NCBI GenBank assembly: GCA_018398815.1
Contig: CM031617.1
Span: 1,591,991-1,655,990 of the forward strand
Direction of reading: 5' to 3'
DNA length: 64,000 nt
Origin: Conus ventricosus
Lineage: Eukaryota > Mollusca > Gastropoda > Neogastropoda > Conidae
Notes under the pieces: model-generated
What the model saw: only the letters and a program-made list of their open reading frames with translations
Database searches by the model: none
Told to the model about the DNA's origin: nothing
Translations under genes and position numbers: made by a program
In this document: positions 21,990 through 34,568 of the stretch, in pieces
How the letters are laid out: every line of letters begins with the position of its first letter
Position numbering within the stretch: the stretch's first letter is position 1

Positions 21990-24836
21990 TCCAGTCTTTC
22001 CAACGGATGCATAGCATGATGTACCAGTCTTTCCATTGGATGCAGGGCATGATGTACCAGTCTTTCCAATGGATGCAGGGCATGATGAACCAGTCTTTCC
22101 ATTGGATGCAGGGCATGATGTACCAGTCTTTCCAACGAAGGCAGGGCATGATGTACCAGTCTTTCCAACGGAGGCAGGGCATGATGTACCAGTCTTTCCA
22201 TTGGATGCAGGGCATGATGTACCAGTCTTTCCAACGGATGCAGGGCATGATGTACCAGTCTTTCCAACGGAGGCAGGGCATGATGTACCAGTCTTTCCAA
22301 CGGAGGCAGGGCATGATGTACCAGTCTTTCCAACGGAGGCAGGGCATGATGTACCAGTCTTTCCAACGGATGCAGGGCATGATGTACCAGTCTTTCCAAT
22401 GGAGGCAGGGCATGATGTACCAGTCTTTCCAACGGATGCAGGGCATGATGTACCAGTCTTTCCATTGGATGCAGGGCATGATGTACCAGTCTTTCCAACG
22501 GAGGCAGGGCATGATGTACCAGTCTTTCCAACGGATGCAGGGCATGATGTACCAGTCTTTCCACTGGATGCAGGGCATGATGTACCAGTCTTTCCATTGG
22601 ATGCAGGGCATGATGTACCAGTCTTTCCAATGGATGCAGGGCATGATGTACCAGTCTTTCCAATGGATGCAGGGCATGATGTACCAGTCTTTTCAACGGA
22701 GGCAGGGCATGATGTACCAGTCTTTCCAATGGATGCAGGGCATGATGTACCAGTCTTTCCAATGGATGCAGGGCATGATGTACCAGTCTTTCCAACAGAG
22801 GCAGGGCATGATGTACCAGTCTTTCCAACGGATGCAGGGCATGATGTACCAGTCTTTCCATTGGATGCAGGGCATGATGTACCAGTCTTTCCAACGGATG
22901 CAGGGCATGATGTACCAGTCTTTCCAACGGAGGCAGGGCATGATGTACCAGTCTTTCCAACGGATGCAGGGCATGATGTACCAGTCTTTCCAACGGATGC
23001 AGGGCATGATGTACCAGTCTTTCCAACGGAGGCAGGGCATGATGTACCAGTCTTTCCAACGGATGCAGGGCATGATGTACCAGTCTTTCCAACGGATGCA
23101 GGGCATGATGTACCAGTCTTTCCATTGGATGCAGGGCATGATGTACCAGTCTTTCCAACGGAGGCAGGGCATGATGTACCAGTCTTTCCAACGGATGCAG
23201 GGCATGATGTACCAGTCTTTCCAACGGAGGCAGGGCATGATGTACCAGTCTTTCCATTGGATGCAGGGCATGATGTACCAGTCTTTCCAACGGAGGCAGG
23301 GCATGATGTACCAGTCTTTCCAACGGATGCAGGGCATGATGTACCAGTCATTCCAACGGAGGCAGGGCATCATGTACCAGTCATTCCAACGGAGGCAGGG
23401 CATGATGTACCAGTCTTTCCAACGGAGGTAGGGCATGATGTACCAGTCTTTCCAACGGAGGCAGGGCATGATGTACCAGTCATTCCAACGGAGGCAGGGC
23501 ATGATGTACCAGTCTTTCCAATGGAGGCAGAGCATGATGTACCAGTCTTTCCATTGGATACAGGGCATGATGTACCAGTCTTTCCATTGGATGCAGGGCA
23601 TGATGTACCAGTCTTTCCATTGGATGCAGGGCATGATGTACCAGTCTTTCCAACGGAGGCAGGGCATGATGTACCAGTCTTTCCATTGGATGCAGGGCAT
23701 GATGTACCAGTCTTTCCATTGGATGCAGATCATGATGTACCAGTCTTTCCATTGAATGCAGGGCATGATGTACCAGTCTTTCCATTGGATGCAGGGCATG
23801 ATGTACCAGTCTTTCCAACGGAGGCAGGGCATGATGTACCAGTCTTTCCATTGGATGCAGGGCATGATGTACCAGTCTTTCCATTGGATGCAGGGCGTGA
23901 TGTACCAGTCTTTCCAACGGATGCAGGGCATGATGTACCAGTCTTTCCAAAGGATGCAGGGCATGATGCAACAGTCTTTCCAACGGAGGCAGGGCATGAT
24001 GTGCCAGTCTTTCCAACCGAGGCAGGGCATGATGTACCAGTCATTCCAACGGAGGCAGGGCATGATGTACCAGTCTTTCCAACAGAGGCAGGGCATGATG
24101 TACCAGTCTTTCCAACGGAGGCAGGGCATGATGTACCAGTCATTCCAACGGAGGCAGGGCATGATGTACCAGTCATTCCAACGGAGGCAGGGCATGATGT
24201 ACCAGTCTTTCCAACGGAGGCAGGGCATGATGTACCAGTCTTTCCAACGGAGGCAGGGCATGATGTACCAGTCATTCCAACGGAGGCAGGGCATGATGTA
24301 CCAGTCTTTCCAACGGAGGCAGGGCATGATGTACCAGTCTTTCCATTGGATACAGGGCATGATGTACCAGTCTTTCCATTGGATGCAGGGCATGATGTAC
24401 CAGTCTTTCCAACGGAGGCAGAGCATGATGTACCAGTCTTTCCATTGGATGCAGGGCATGATGTACCAGTCTTTCCATTGGATGCAGGGCATGATGTACC
24501 AGTCTTTCCAACAGATGCAGGGCATGATGTACCAGTCTTTCCAACGGATGCAGGGCATGATGTACCAGTCATTCCAACGGAGGCAGGGCATGATGTACCA
24601 GTCTTTCCAACGGAGGCAGGGCATGATGTACCAGTCTTTCCAACGGAGGCAGGGCATGATGTACCAGTCTTTCCAACGGATGCAGGCATGATGTACCAGT
24701 CATTCCAACGGATGCAGGGCATGATGTACCAGTCATTCCAACGGAGGCAGGGCATGATGTACCAGTCATTCCAACGGATGCAGGGCATGATGTACCAGTC
24801 TTTCCAACGGAGGCAGGGCATGATGTACCAGTCTGC
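21990..24836. repeat. 33-bp minisatellite, about 86 units
   Basis: The unit is CAGGGCATGATGTACCAGTC followed by TTTCCAACGGATG. The period is divisible by three and the unit lacks stops, so the array is open in at least five frames. The longest plus frame (22036-24846) would encode an 11-residue repeat, GHDVPVFPTDA. Variable positions are few: ACG/TTG/ATG, GAT/GAG and TTT/ATT. The register is kept for about 2.8 kb; a loss of two G at about 24684 is the only indel I saw. There is no signal peptide, upstream exon or conserved start, so I annotate a repeat, not a gene. Confidence 0.96.
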
Positions 24837-25359
24837 CTTCTGCTGACGATAATCAATTCCCAGCCAGCGTTAACAAGTGACCGCCTTCTAAAGACTGCCA
24901 CCAGGTCCATCCAACAGTGGTGTTTATGACCACACCAGTACTGGCAGCTATGACAATTCATCACTGGCGTGGATGTGGATCAAAGATAAGGTCATCATGA
25001 GAGTAGAGCATAGAGGGCATGCATGACAATTCAATGAGAAGATGTGTGAGTGAGAATTCCCTTCATTTTCATAGATCAGAGGATTTTCATAATGCATGGA
25101 GTAAGGATGAAAATGAATGGTGGTACATTCTTGCCCCATGCTTGTATTGAAGACGAGTAGTTTTGAAACAAAAAGAAGTCTGTTTTATGTACATGTGTTT
25201 GCCTGGGCTTAGATGATTCGGCCAGTTCTGTAAACGTACTTGCGCATAATACCACAGGAGAGTGTTTTGCACTTTTTGATGAATCTCTGCTTCAAGCCAA
25301 TGTAACGCAAGCATTTTACACCAGTGAAACTGACCTGAGTGAAATCCTCTCTCTCTCTA

Positions 25360-25424
<65 letters not shown>

Positions 25425-26273
25425 TGTCATCTCTCTCTCTCTCTCTCTCTGTAGTGTCAAAGTGATGAGCAATGGCTGATAAGTAAATGGCTACTGTGTG
25501 ATCTGGGAAACACTACTGCATCTGGACTGTTCCAAAAACATTTTTTTGAAGGAACACTGAAATAAGAGTAAAAAGAATTAAGAGGAAAAAAGTCAAACAC
25601 GTAAATGGATCAGCAAACAATTAAATACAATTAAACTCGCAGTGAATACAATAATGTAAAGATGAAAACAATAAACATCCCAATATATTGGCCTAATTTC
25701 ATGATTTTGGGTTTTTTTTCCTTTTTTTTTTAAACAATGAAAACGATGTAAAAATATACAGAAAATGATAACAAACATCAGAAACAAAACTGTGACAATG
25801 TAGTCGATATGGAAAAGCGAGTTGAAAAAGTAATGAAATACAAATGACGGAAGTTGGTGGGGAAAAAACTATAAGAAATGTTTACTGAATGCATGAAAAA
25901 GTGTGAAGAAATCAAAACAGGAAAAAACCAGTATAGGCGGTTTGATTAAACTAGAATACTGGGCCAAAGCATGAGAGATGTTAACAATTCAAGGACTGAA
26001 ACAACTTAATGTGTTCAGAACTTATAATGGTCCCATGATCTCTGATGCTGAAAGGTTAAATACCACAAGAAATAGTCAACAGGTGGTTGGGGCATGCGCT
26101 CAACCAATGCTGATTTTTCATATATGTGACTTGACCATACGACGCAGAGAGAGGGAGGGAGAGAGACATAGAGGGAGGGAAGGAGTGGGAGATACAGGGA
26201 GGGGGAGGAGAGAGACAGAGAGAAAGGGAGTGGGGAGAAAGAGAGGGAGAAAGGGAAGGGAGAGGGAGGGGGA

Positions 26274-26342
<69 letters not shown>

Positions 26343-27101
26343 TGAGAGGACAGGATCTGAGTGAGGGCAAAGCATCGAACAGTCAATCACTGTCAACTTC
26401 AGAAGACTTGGTGTAACTCTGTAGAAAGCCAAACTTTACTTAAGAAGAATAATTTTTGGCTATGATACACAAACCTGTACACAAATAGACAACAAACTGT
26501 CATCCAACAAATAATTTGGAATCTCAATTTTAGTATTTTTCAGTACATTATTTTCACAGTCTTTTGGGGACATCACAACAAGGGCTCCAACATCAATGTA
26601 AGCATTACCAAGACTGGAAATGTAAGCTTTGCCAAGACTGCAAATAAGAACAAAATGGCCAGTCCATACCTTCATCAACAGATGATAAATTAAACAAACA
26701 AGTCAGCAGGTATCTACCCTTACTCTCCTTGTACTGAGACCACAGATCATAAACGCTTGGATAGTTAAGATCTCATGGTTCAGTTCATTCAGCTTTAAAC
26801 TTTCCCGTGCGTTTCCTACAATTTTGCACAGTATGTGTCATGGATCTCCGAAGACCCAGCTTTTTGTGAAGGAAGAAACCTTTGCCGTACCTCGTGGGTC
26901 TCCACGGACCTTTGTTGTCTTCTGAAGGAATAAACCCTTGCCGTTACGTCGTGGGCCTGCTCAGGCCGAGGTCTGTCCTGTTTTTGTTTACTCTTTGTCT
27001 TTAGAACGCATGGGTCTGGCATGCAGCACCCATGACATACAACACTCAGATTTTCTTCTTTGAGAGTATGGTCTGTTCATACCCATGACGTAATGGACTC
27101 T
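24837..27101. other. Mostly unique intergenic sequence with microsatellites
   Basis: Holds (GT)n at 25363-25423 followed by (CT)n, a T-rich tract near 25710, and a 200-base GA-rich tract at 26142-26338. At 26850-26960 a diverged direct repeat GAAGGAAGAAACC/GAAGGAATAAACC is followed in each copy by TTGCCGT and CGTGGG. No coding region is recognised. Confidence 0.6.
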
Positions 27102-27440
27102 TTGAACAAATTTGAAAAATATCTTATAAGGCTCCATCCCAAAACGTAGACAAATGAATCACAAAACATGACGCGTTTCGACCTCTTATATCTTCTTCAG
27201 CATGATACACGTACACAACACTCTGGACAATGAAAATGAAAGAGCAATCACTTGTCTCCATCCAATTTGGCACAAGATGGGCGTCGACAAGTGACTGCTC
27301 AAACATTTTCATCGTCCTGAGTGTTGTGTATCTTGCCTGAAGAAGACCCAAGAGGTCGAAACGCGTCGTCTTTTGTCTTGTGATTCCTTTGTCTACGTTT
27401 TTGGGCAGAGCGTTTGAGATTATTTTTCAAATTTGTTCAG
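27102..27440. repeat. Large imperfect palindrome with hammerhead-like cores
   Basis: Arms of about 155 bases (27102-27256 and 27286-27440) are inverted copies separated by about 29 bases. Matching pieces from outside in: TGAACAAATTTGAAAAATA, CCCAAAACGTAGACAAA, ACGCGTTTCGACCTCTT, TCTTCTTCAG, ACACAACACTC, GATGAAAATG (AATGAAAATG on the left) and CACTTGTC. Each arm carries CTGAAGAAG plus GGTCGAAAC (plus strand 27337-27362; minus strand 27200-27175), which resembles the CUGANGA...GAAA core of hammerhead ribozymes but has one extra A and no clear stem I. Penelope-like elements are known to carry such motifs. Assignment to that class is only a suggestion. Confidence 0.8.
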
Positions 27441-27600
27441 ATTTCCACCCGCAGTTGCCTCACTTTGCAGCTAGATGGAAGTTTTTGGGTTTCGTTTACT
27501 CCTTTGTTCACAAACAAAAACAGTTTTTGGTACAGATGTACGGCCATGGTTTGTTGACAGAGTCATAAAATTTGGTGGAGATAGCTTGTATCTCCAATGT

Positions 27601-27697
27601 ACCCAGTTATCAAGTGCTTAAAGAGGCACCCAGTTATCAAGTGCTTAGAGGTGTACTCAGTTATCAAGTGCTTAAAGATGTACCCAGTTATCAGGTG
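27601..27697. repeat. 27-bp tandem repeat, 3.5 units
   Basis: Units of ACCCAGTTATCAAGTGCTTA plus 7 bases, with small changes. It lies about 100 bases before the 37-bp array and is unrelated to it. Confidence 0.9.
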
Positions 27698-27796
27698 AAT
27701 ATCATGAGTGTGGGTTATTTCAGACCCATGATGTATGGGAAAGGTTTATTGTGTCCCTACCCATCCCAGGTGAGACGGCAGATGGGGATAATAAAC

Positions 27797-30700
27797 CTCT
27801 CACAACAATGGGGAGAAGGGGTTTATCTACCACCTCTCAGAACAGTGGGGAGAAGGGGTTTATCTACCACCTCTCAGAACAGTGGGGAGAAGGGTTTATC
27901 TACCACCTCTCACAACAGTGGGGAGAAGGGGTTTATCTACCACCTCTCACAACAGTGGGGAGAAGGGGTTTGTCTACCACCTCTCACAACAGTGGGGAGA
28001 AGGGGTTTATCTACCTCTCACAACAGTCACGGGAGAAGGGTTTATCTACCACCTCTCACAACAGTGGGGAGAAGGGGTTTATCTACCACCTCTCAGAACA
28101 GTGGCGAGAAGGGGAGTGGGGAGAAGGGGTTTATCTACCTCTCACAACAGTAGGGAGAAGGGGTTTATCTACCACCTCTCACAACAGTGGGGAGAAGGGT
28201 TTATCCACCATCTCTCACAACAGTGGGGAGAAGGGTTTATCTACCACCTCTCACAACAGTGGGGAGAAGGGGTTTATCTACCACCTCTCACAACAGTGAG
28301 GAGAAGGGGTTTATCTACCACCTCTCACAACAGTGGGGAGAAGGGTTTATCTACCACCTTTCATAACAATGGGGAGAAGGGGTTTATCTACCTCTCACAA
28401 CAGTGGGGAGAAGGGGTTTATCTACCACCTCTCACAACAGTGGGGAGAAGGGGTTTATCTACCACCACTCACAACAGTGGAGAGAAGGGGTTTATCCACC
28501 TCTCAGAACAGTGGAGAGAAGGGGTTTATCTACCACCTCTCAGAACAGTGGGAGAAGGGGTTTATCTACCACCTCTCAGAACAGTGGGGAGAGGGGTTTA
28601 TCTACCACCACTCACAACAGTGGAGAGAAGGGGTTTATCTACCACCACTCACAACAGTGGGGAGAAGGGGTTTATCCACCATCTCTCACAACAGTGGGGA
28701 GAAGGGGTTTATCTACCACCACTCACAACAGTGGAGAGAAGGGGTTTATCTACCACCACTCACAACAGTGGGGAGAAGGGTTTATCTACCTCTCACAACA
28801 GTGGGAGAAGGGTTTATCTACCACCTCTCACAACAGTGGGGAGAAGGGGTTTATCTACCACCTCTCACAACAGTGGGAGAAGGGGTTTATCCACCTCTCC
28901 GAACAGTGGGGAGAAGGGGTTTATCTACCACCTCTCACAACAGTGGGGAGAAGGGGTTTATCTACCACCTCTCAGAACAGTGGGGAGAAGGGGTTTATCC
29001 ACCTCTCCGAACAGTGGGAGAAGGGGTTTATCTACCACCTCTCACAACAGTGAGAGAAGGGGTTTATCACCTCTCCGAACACTGGGGAGAAGGGGTTTAT
29101 CTACCACCTCTCAGAACAGTGGGAGAAGGGGTTTATCTACCACCTCTCACAACAGTGGGGAGAAGAGGTTTATCTAACACCTCTCACAACAGTGGGGAGA
29201 AGGGGTTTATCTACCACCTCTCACAACAGTGGGGAGAAGGGGTTTATCTACCACCTTTCATAACAATGGGGAGAAGGGGTTTATTACCTCTCACAACAGT
29301 GGGGAGAAGGGTTTATCTACCACCTCTCACAACAGTGGGGAGAAGGGGTTTATCTACCACCACTCACAACAGTGGAGAGAAGGGGTTTATCCACCTCTCA
29401 GAACAGTGGGGAGAAGGGGTTTATCTACCACCTCTCAGAACAGTGGGGAGAAGGGTTTACTACCACCACTCACAACAGTGGAGAGAAGGGTTTATCTACC
29501 ACCACTCACAACAGTGGGGAGAAGGGGTTTATCCACCATCTCTCACAACAGTGGGGAGAAGGGGTTTATCTACCACCACTCACAACAGTGGAGAGAAGGG
29601 GTTTATCTACCACCACTCACAATAGTGGGGAGAAGGGTTTATCTACCTCTCACAACAGTGGAGAGAAGGGGTTTATCTACCACCTCTCACAACAGTGGGG
29701 AGAAGGGGTTTATCCACCTCTCCGAACAGTGGGGAGAAGGCGTTTATCTACCACCTCTCACAACAGTGGGGAGAAGGGGTTTATCTACCACCTCTCACAA
29801 CAGTGGGGAGAAGGGGTTTATCTACCACCTCTCACAACAGTGGGGAGAAGGGGTTTATCCACCTCTCCGAACAGTGGGGAGAAGGGGTTTATCTACCACC
29901 TCTCACAACAGTGGGGAGAAGGGGTTTATCTACCACCTCTCAGAACAGTGGGGAGAAGGGGTTTATCCACCTCTCCGAACAGTGGGGAGAAGGGGTTTAT
30001 CTACCACCTCTCACAACAGTGAAGAGAAGGGGTTTATCCACCTCTCCGAACAGTGGGGAGAAGGGGTTTATCTAACACCTCTCAGAACAGTGGGGAGAAG
30101 GGGTTTATCTACCACCTCTCACAACAGTGGGGAGAAGAGGTTTATCTAACACCTCTCACAACAGTGGGAGAAGGGGTTTATCTACCACCTCTCACAACAG
30201 TGGGGAGAAGGGGTCGGTCTATCTACCACCTCTAAGAACAGTGGGGAGAAGGGGTTTATCTACCACCTCTCACAACAGTGGGGAGAAGGGGTTTATCTAC
30301 CACCTCTCACAACATTGGGGAGAAGGGGTTTATCTACCACCTCTCAGAACAGTGGGGAGAAGGGGTTTATCTACCACCTCTCACAACATTGGGGAGAAGG
30401 GGTTTATCCACCACCTCCCACAACAGTGGGCAGAAGGGGTTTATGGAGGGGTTTATCTACCAACTTTCACAACAGTGGGGAGAAGGGGTTTATCTGCCAC
30501 CTCTCAGAACAGTAGGGAGAAGGGGTTTATTTACCACCTCTCACAACAGTGGGGAGAAGGGATTTATCTACCACCTCTCACAACAGTGAGGAGAAGGGTT
30601 TATCTACCACCTCTCACAACAGTGGAAGAAGGGGTTTATCTACCACCTTTCATAACAATGGGGAGAAGGGGTTTATCTACCTCTCACAACAGTGGGGAGA

Positions 30701-31366
30701 AGGGTTTATCTACCACCTCTCACAACAGTGGGGAGAAGGGGTTTATCTACCACCACTCAGAACAGTGAGGAGAAGGGGTTTATCTACCACCTCTCACAAC
30801 AATGGGGAGAAGTGGTTTATCTACCACCTCTCACAACAGTGGGAAAGGTTTATTACTCTCCAACAGTGGGAGAAGGGGTTTATTACCACCTCTCACAACA
30901 TGGGGAGAAGGGGTTTATCTACCACCTCTCACAACAGTGGGGAGAAGGGGTTTATCTACCACCTCTCACAACAGTGGGGAGAAGGGGTTTATCTACCTCT
31001 CAACCCAGTGGGGAGAAGGGGTTTATCTACCACCTCCTCTCACAACAGTGGGGAGAAGGGGTTTATCTACCACCTCACAACAGTGGGGAGAAGGGTTTAT
31101 CTACCTCTCACAACAGTGGGAGAAGGGGTTTATCTACCACCTCTCACAACAGTGGGGAGAAGGGGTTTATCTACCACCTCTCACAACAGTGGAGAAAAGG
31201 GGTTTATCTACCACCTCTCACAACAGTGGGGAGAAGGGGTTTATCTACCACCTCTCAGAACAGTGGGGAGAAGGGGTTTATCTACCACCTCTCACAACAG
31301 TGGGGAGAAGGGGTTTATCCACCACCTCTCACAACAGTGGGGAGAAGGGGTTTATCTACCACCACT
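27797..31366. repeat. 37-bp minisatellite, about 96 units
   Basis: The unit is GGGGAGAAGGGGTTTATCTA followed by CCACCTCTCACAACAGT. Variants lose CCA (34 bases), lose one G, or read CAGAACAGT, CCGAACAGT or CCACTCAC. A marker variant, CCTTTCATAACAATG, recurs at about 28356, 29252 and 30645, which shows block duplication inside the array. Frame shifts between units make the many open frames interchange, which argues against a coding role. Confidence 0.97.
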
Positions 31367-31389
31367 CCGATACCTCCAGAACACCACCA

Positions 31390-31500
31390 CTTTATGAAGG
31401 GCAGTGAGAACGCATGTCTAACTGTTGCGCACATGGGACTGGAACTGGTAACCTTGTGAATTTGAGGCTGGTGCTCCGGTGCACTGAGCTGTCTGGTTTT
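31390..31500 (-). mobile_element. tRNA-derived SINE-like head (minus strand)
   Basis: On the minus strand an A-box-like CAGCTCAGTGCACCGGAGC (31492 to 31474) is followed about 20 bases later by a B-box-like GGTTACCAGTTCCAGTCC (31454 to 31437), the spacing of an internal pol III promoter. No tRNA cloverleaf with intact anticodon stem is evident, so a SINE head or tRNA relic is likelier than a tRNA gene. Confidence 0.45.
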
Positions 31501-32315
31501 TCTGTCCACAAATTAGTGGAAATGGGATTCATGGTGTGTAACCATCCAGGTCTTCATGTTATTCATCAACAGCTTCCTCAGTCTGTTATCAGCCTCGGTA
31601 TAACAGAAGCGTCGATAGGAAAAAAAGATAAAAGAACAAAAAGAAAGAAAGGTAAGAAATGCACACACACTGTAATTCTGAAATGGACAGAATGATTATC
31701 AATGAAGAACCAAGAGTCTTTTTTACAAGGCTTTATCCTTCTGCCCATCTCAGCTAACAAGCTTCAATAGTTAAAGAATTAAACTGAAAAGTGAAGCACA
31801 GCCATCAAACAAGAGCAAGGGAAAGAGAGACAGAGAGATGAAGAAGAAGAAGAAGAAAGCTTCAAAAGCTGCCACACAAGTTCACAATACAACTGGCATG
31901 CTGCATTGACCGGTGCCTTAGACTAACGACTGCAAAGACATGGCTCCATCACCATCCAATGTCCACATGTATCTCTGAGAGCTTGCAAAGGATACAACCA
32001 CAACCACCACAACAACAGCAAAAACTCTGTAAACTGGGGTACTCTCATAGGAATAGGGTGCTAACTGGCAAGCACAGGTTGAAGAACATGTTTCAGTTCA
32101 ACACTTGATCCTTGAATCTTCACAATGATCCATCTCTCCATCTTTATTTCATAGATAAATCTCATCCTCGTGCATTCACAGTTCTTTTGGTGAAGCAGTG
32201 AAAAAAAATATCCTGCACGAATTTTGAAGGGGTACAGAAGGATCACTAGCATTTCAATGACCCCACCCAGCTCCTATACAGAACTGCGCTGAAGTGGGCT
32301 TCAACAGGAACACTG
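31501..32315. other. Unique spacer
   Basis: Contains a short (GAA)n run near 31843-31858. No gene is recognised. Confidence 0.55.
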
Positions 32316-33003
32316 GTTGTGCAGTCAGCAATCTTCCATAGGACGGGCATGTAACCGACAGTCAGTCAGAAATCTTCCATAGGGTGGGCATGTAACCGAC
32401 AGTCAGTCAGCAATCTTCCATAGGGCGGGCATGTAACTGACAGACAGTCAGAAATCTTCCATAGGGCGGGCATGTAACCGACAGACAGTCAGCAATCTTC
32501 CATAGGGCGGGCATGTAACTGACAGACAGTCAGCAATCTTCCATAGGGCGGGCATGTAACCGACAGACAGTCAGCAATCTTCCATAGGGCGGGCATGTAA
32601 CCGACAGACAGTCAGCAATCTTCCATAGGGCGGGCATGTAACCGACAGACAGTCAGCAATCTTCCATAGGGCGGGCATGTAACAGAAAGACAGTCAGCAA
32701 TCTTCCATAGGGCGGGCATGTACCCGACAGACAGTCAGCAATCTTCCATAGGCGGGCATGTAACCGACAGACAGTCAGCAATCTTCCATAGGGCGGGCAT
32801 GTAACAGAAAGACAGTCAGCAATCTTCCATAGGGCGGGCATGTACCCGACAGACAGTCAGCAATCTTCCATAGGTGGGCATGTAACCGACAAGACAGTCA
32901 GCAATCTTCCATAGGCGGGCATGTAACCGACAGACAGCAATCTTCCATAGGGCGGGCATGTAACAGACAGACAGCAATCTTCCATAGGACGGGCATGTAA
33001 CCA
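32316..33003. repeat. 41-bp minisatellite, about 17 units
   Basis: The unit contains CAGTCAGCAATCTTCCATAG and GGCGGGCATGTAACCGACAGA. Some units lose one G of GGGCGGG, so the frames shift within the array. Confidence 0.95.
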
Positions 33004-33132
33004 ACAGACAGAATCTTTCAATTCTGGGGTCAACACCACAAAGGTCTGTATCTTTTCTGACCAAAGCTGTAGCGGGGAGAGGATCGATATATCACCTCGC
33101 TTCCCCCACAAACCCCCTTTTGTCGGAGTCGT

Positions 33133-33866
33133 TCATGCAGGTGACTAATCAATTCTGGGAGAGAGAACTGTTCATTTGACTGGGTTGTCCTTTCAGGTGA
33201 CTGATCCATTCTGGGAGAGAGAACTGTCCAGTTGACTGGGTTGTCCTTTCAGGTGACTGACCCATTCTGGGAGAGAGAACTGTCCAGTTGACTGGGTTGT
33301 CCTTTCAAGTGACTGACCCATTCTGGGAGAGAGAACTGTCCAGTTGACTGGGTTGTCCTTTCAAGTGACTGACCCATTCTGGAGAGAGAACTGTCCAGTT
33401 GACTGGGTTGTCCTTTCAAGTGACTGACCCATTCTGGGAGAGAGAACTGTCCAGTTGACTGGTTGTCCTTTCAGGTGACTGACCCATTCTGGAGAGAGAA
33501 CTGTCCAGTTGACTGGGTTGTCCTTTCAGGTGACTGACCCATTCTGGGAGAGAGAACTGTCCAGTTGACTGGTTGTCCTTTCCAGTGACTGACCCATTCT
33601 GGAGAGAGAACTGTCCAGTTGGCTGGGTTGACCTTTCAGGTGACTGGTCCATTCTGGGAGAGAGAACTGTCCAGTTGACTGGGTTGACTTTTCAGGTGAC
33701 TGGTCCATTCTGGGAGAGAGAACTGTCCAGTTGACTGGGTTGTCCTTTCAGGTGACTGATCAATTCTGGAGAGAGAACTGTCCAGTTGACTGGGTTGTCC
33801 TTTCAGGTGACTGATCAATTCTGGGAGAGAGAACTGTCCAGTTGGCTGGGTTGACCTTTCAGGTGA
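33133..33866. repeat. 56-bp minisatellite, 13 units
   Basis: The unit starts CAGGTGACTGACCCATTCTG, then GGAGAGAGAACTGTCCAGTT and GACTGGGTTGTCCTTT. It starts about 130 bases after the 41-bp array and is unrelated to it. Confidence 0.95.
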
Positions 33867-34134
33867 CAAACGTATGCCATCTTCTTGTCTGCTTTTCAGG
33901 GAGGTCGATCTACTGCCTGCATATAATGACTCACCCACACGAGAAACAAAATGTGTCTGCTTCAAACTTGACAACTAGACATTATCAGTTGTGAAGAACG
34001 ATGAACAGGCAACCAACCAGTGAACAGGAAGAAGACTGAAAGGAAATCAGGCAAACAGGAAGTGGCGAATGCCTTCAAAGTGCACATGGGAACTTCAACA
34101 AGCAAAAGCCCAAGATAGGGATCCTTTGAGTCTA

Positions 34135-34568
34135 CACCCTTGGCTGACCATCACCTGGATTGTGTATGACACAATGATCCTTTCAGCTCTACACCTGTGG
34201 GCTGACCATCACCTGGATTGTGTATGACACAATGATCCTTTCAGCTCTCCACCTGTGGGCTGACCATCACCTGGATTGTGTATGACACAATGATCCTTTC
34301 AGCTCTCCACCTGTGGGCTGACCATCACCTGGATTGTGTATGACACAATGATCCTTTCAGCTCTACACCTGTGGGCTGACCATCACCTGGATTGTGTATG
34401 ACACAATGATCCTTTCAGCTCTACACCTGTGGGCTGACCATAACCTGGATTGTGTATGACACAATGATCCTTTGAGCTCTCCACCTGTGGGCTGACCATC
34501 ACCTGGATTGTGTATGACACAATGATCCTTTCAGCTCTACACCTGTGGGCTGACCATCACCTGGATTG
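34135..34568. repeat. 58-bp minisatellite, about 7.5 units
   Basis: The unit includes GTGTATGACACAATGATCCT, TTCAGCTCTACACCTGTGGG and CTGACCATCACCTGGATT. Copies are nearly identical (CTACACC/CTCCACC), suggesting recent spread. Confidence 0.95.

Noticed and set aside
21990..24836. Could the regular direct repeats be a CRISPR array?
   Set aside because: Repeats are head-to-tail with no unique spacers, no cas genes and a eukaryotic context.
27337..27362. Active hammerhead ribozyme
   Set aside because: An extra A in the core and no convincing stem I; kept only as a hypothesis within the palindrome finding.
27572..31459. Several plus-strand frames of 200-430 codons with GEKGFIYHL repeats
   Set aside because: Three frames interchange as 37- and 34-base units mix; no single frame is preserved.
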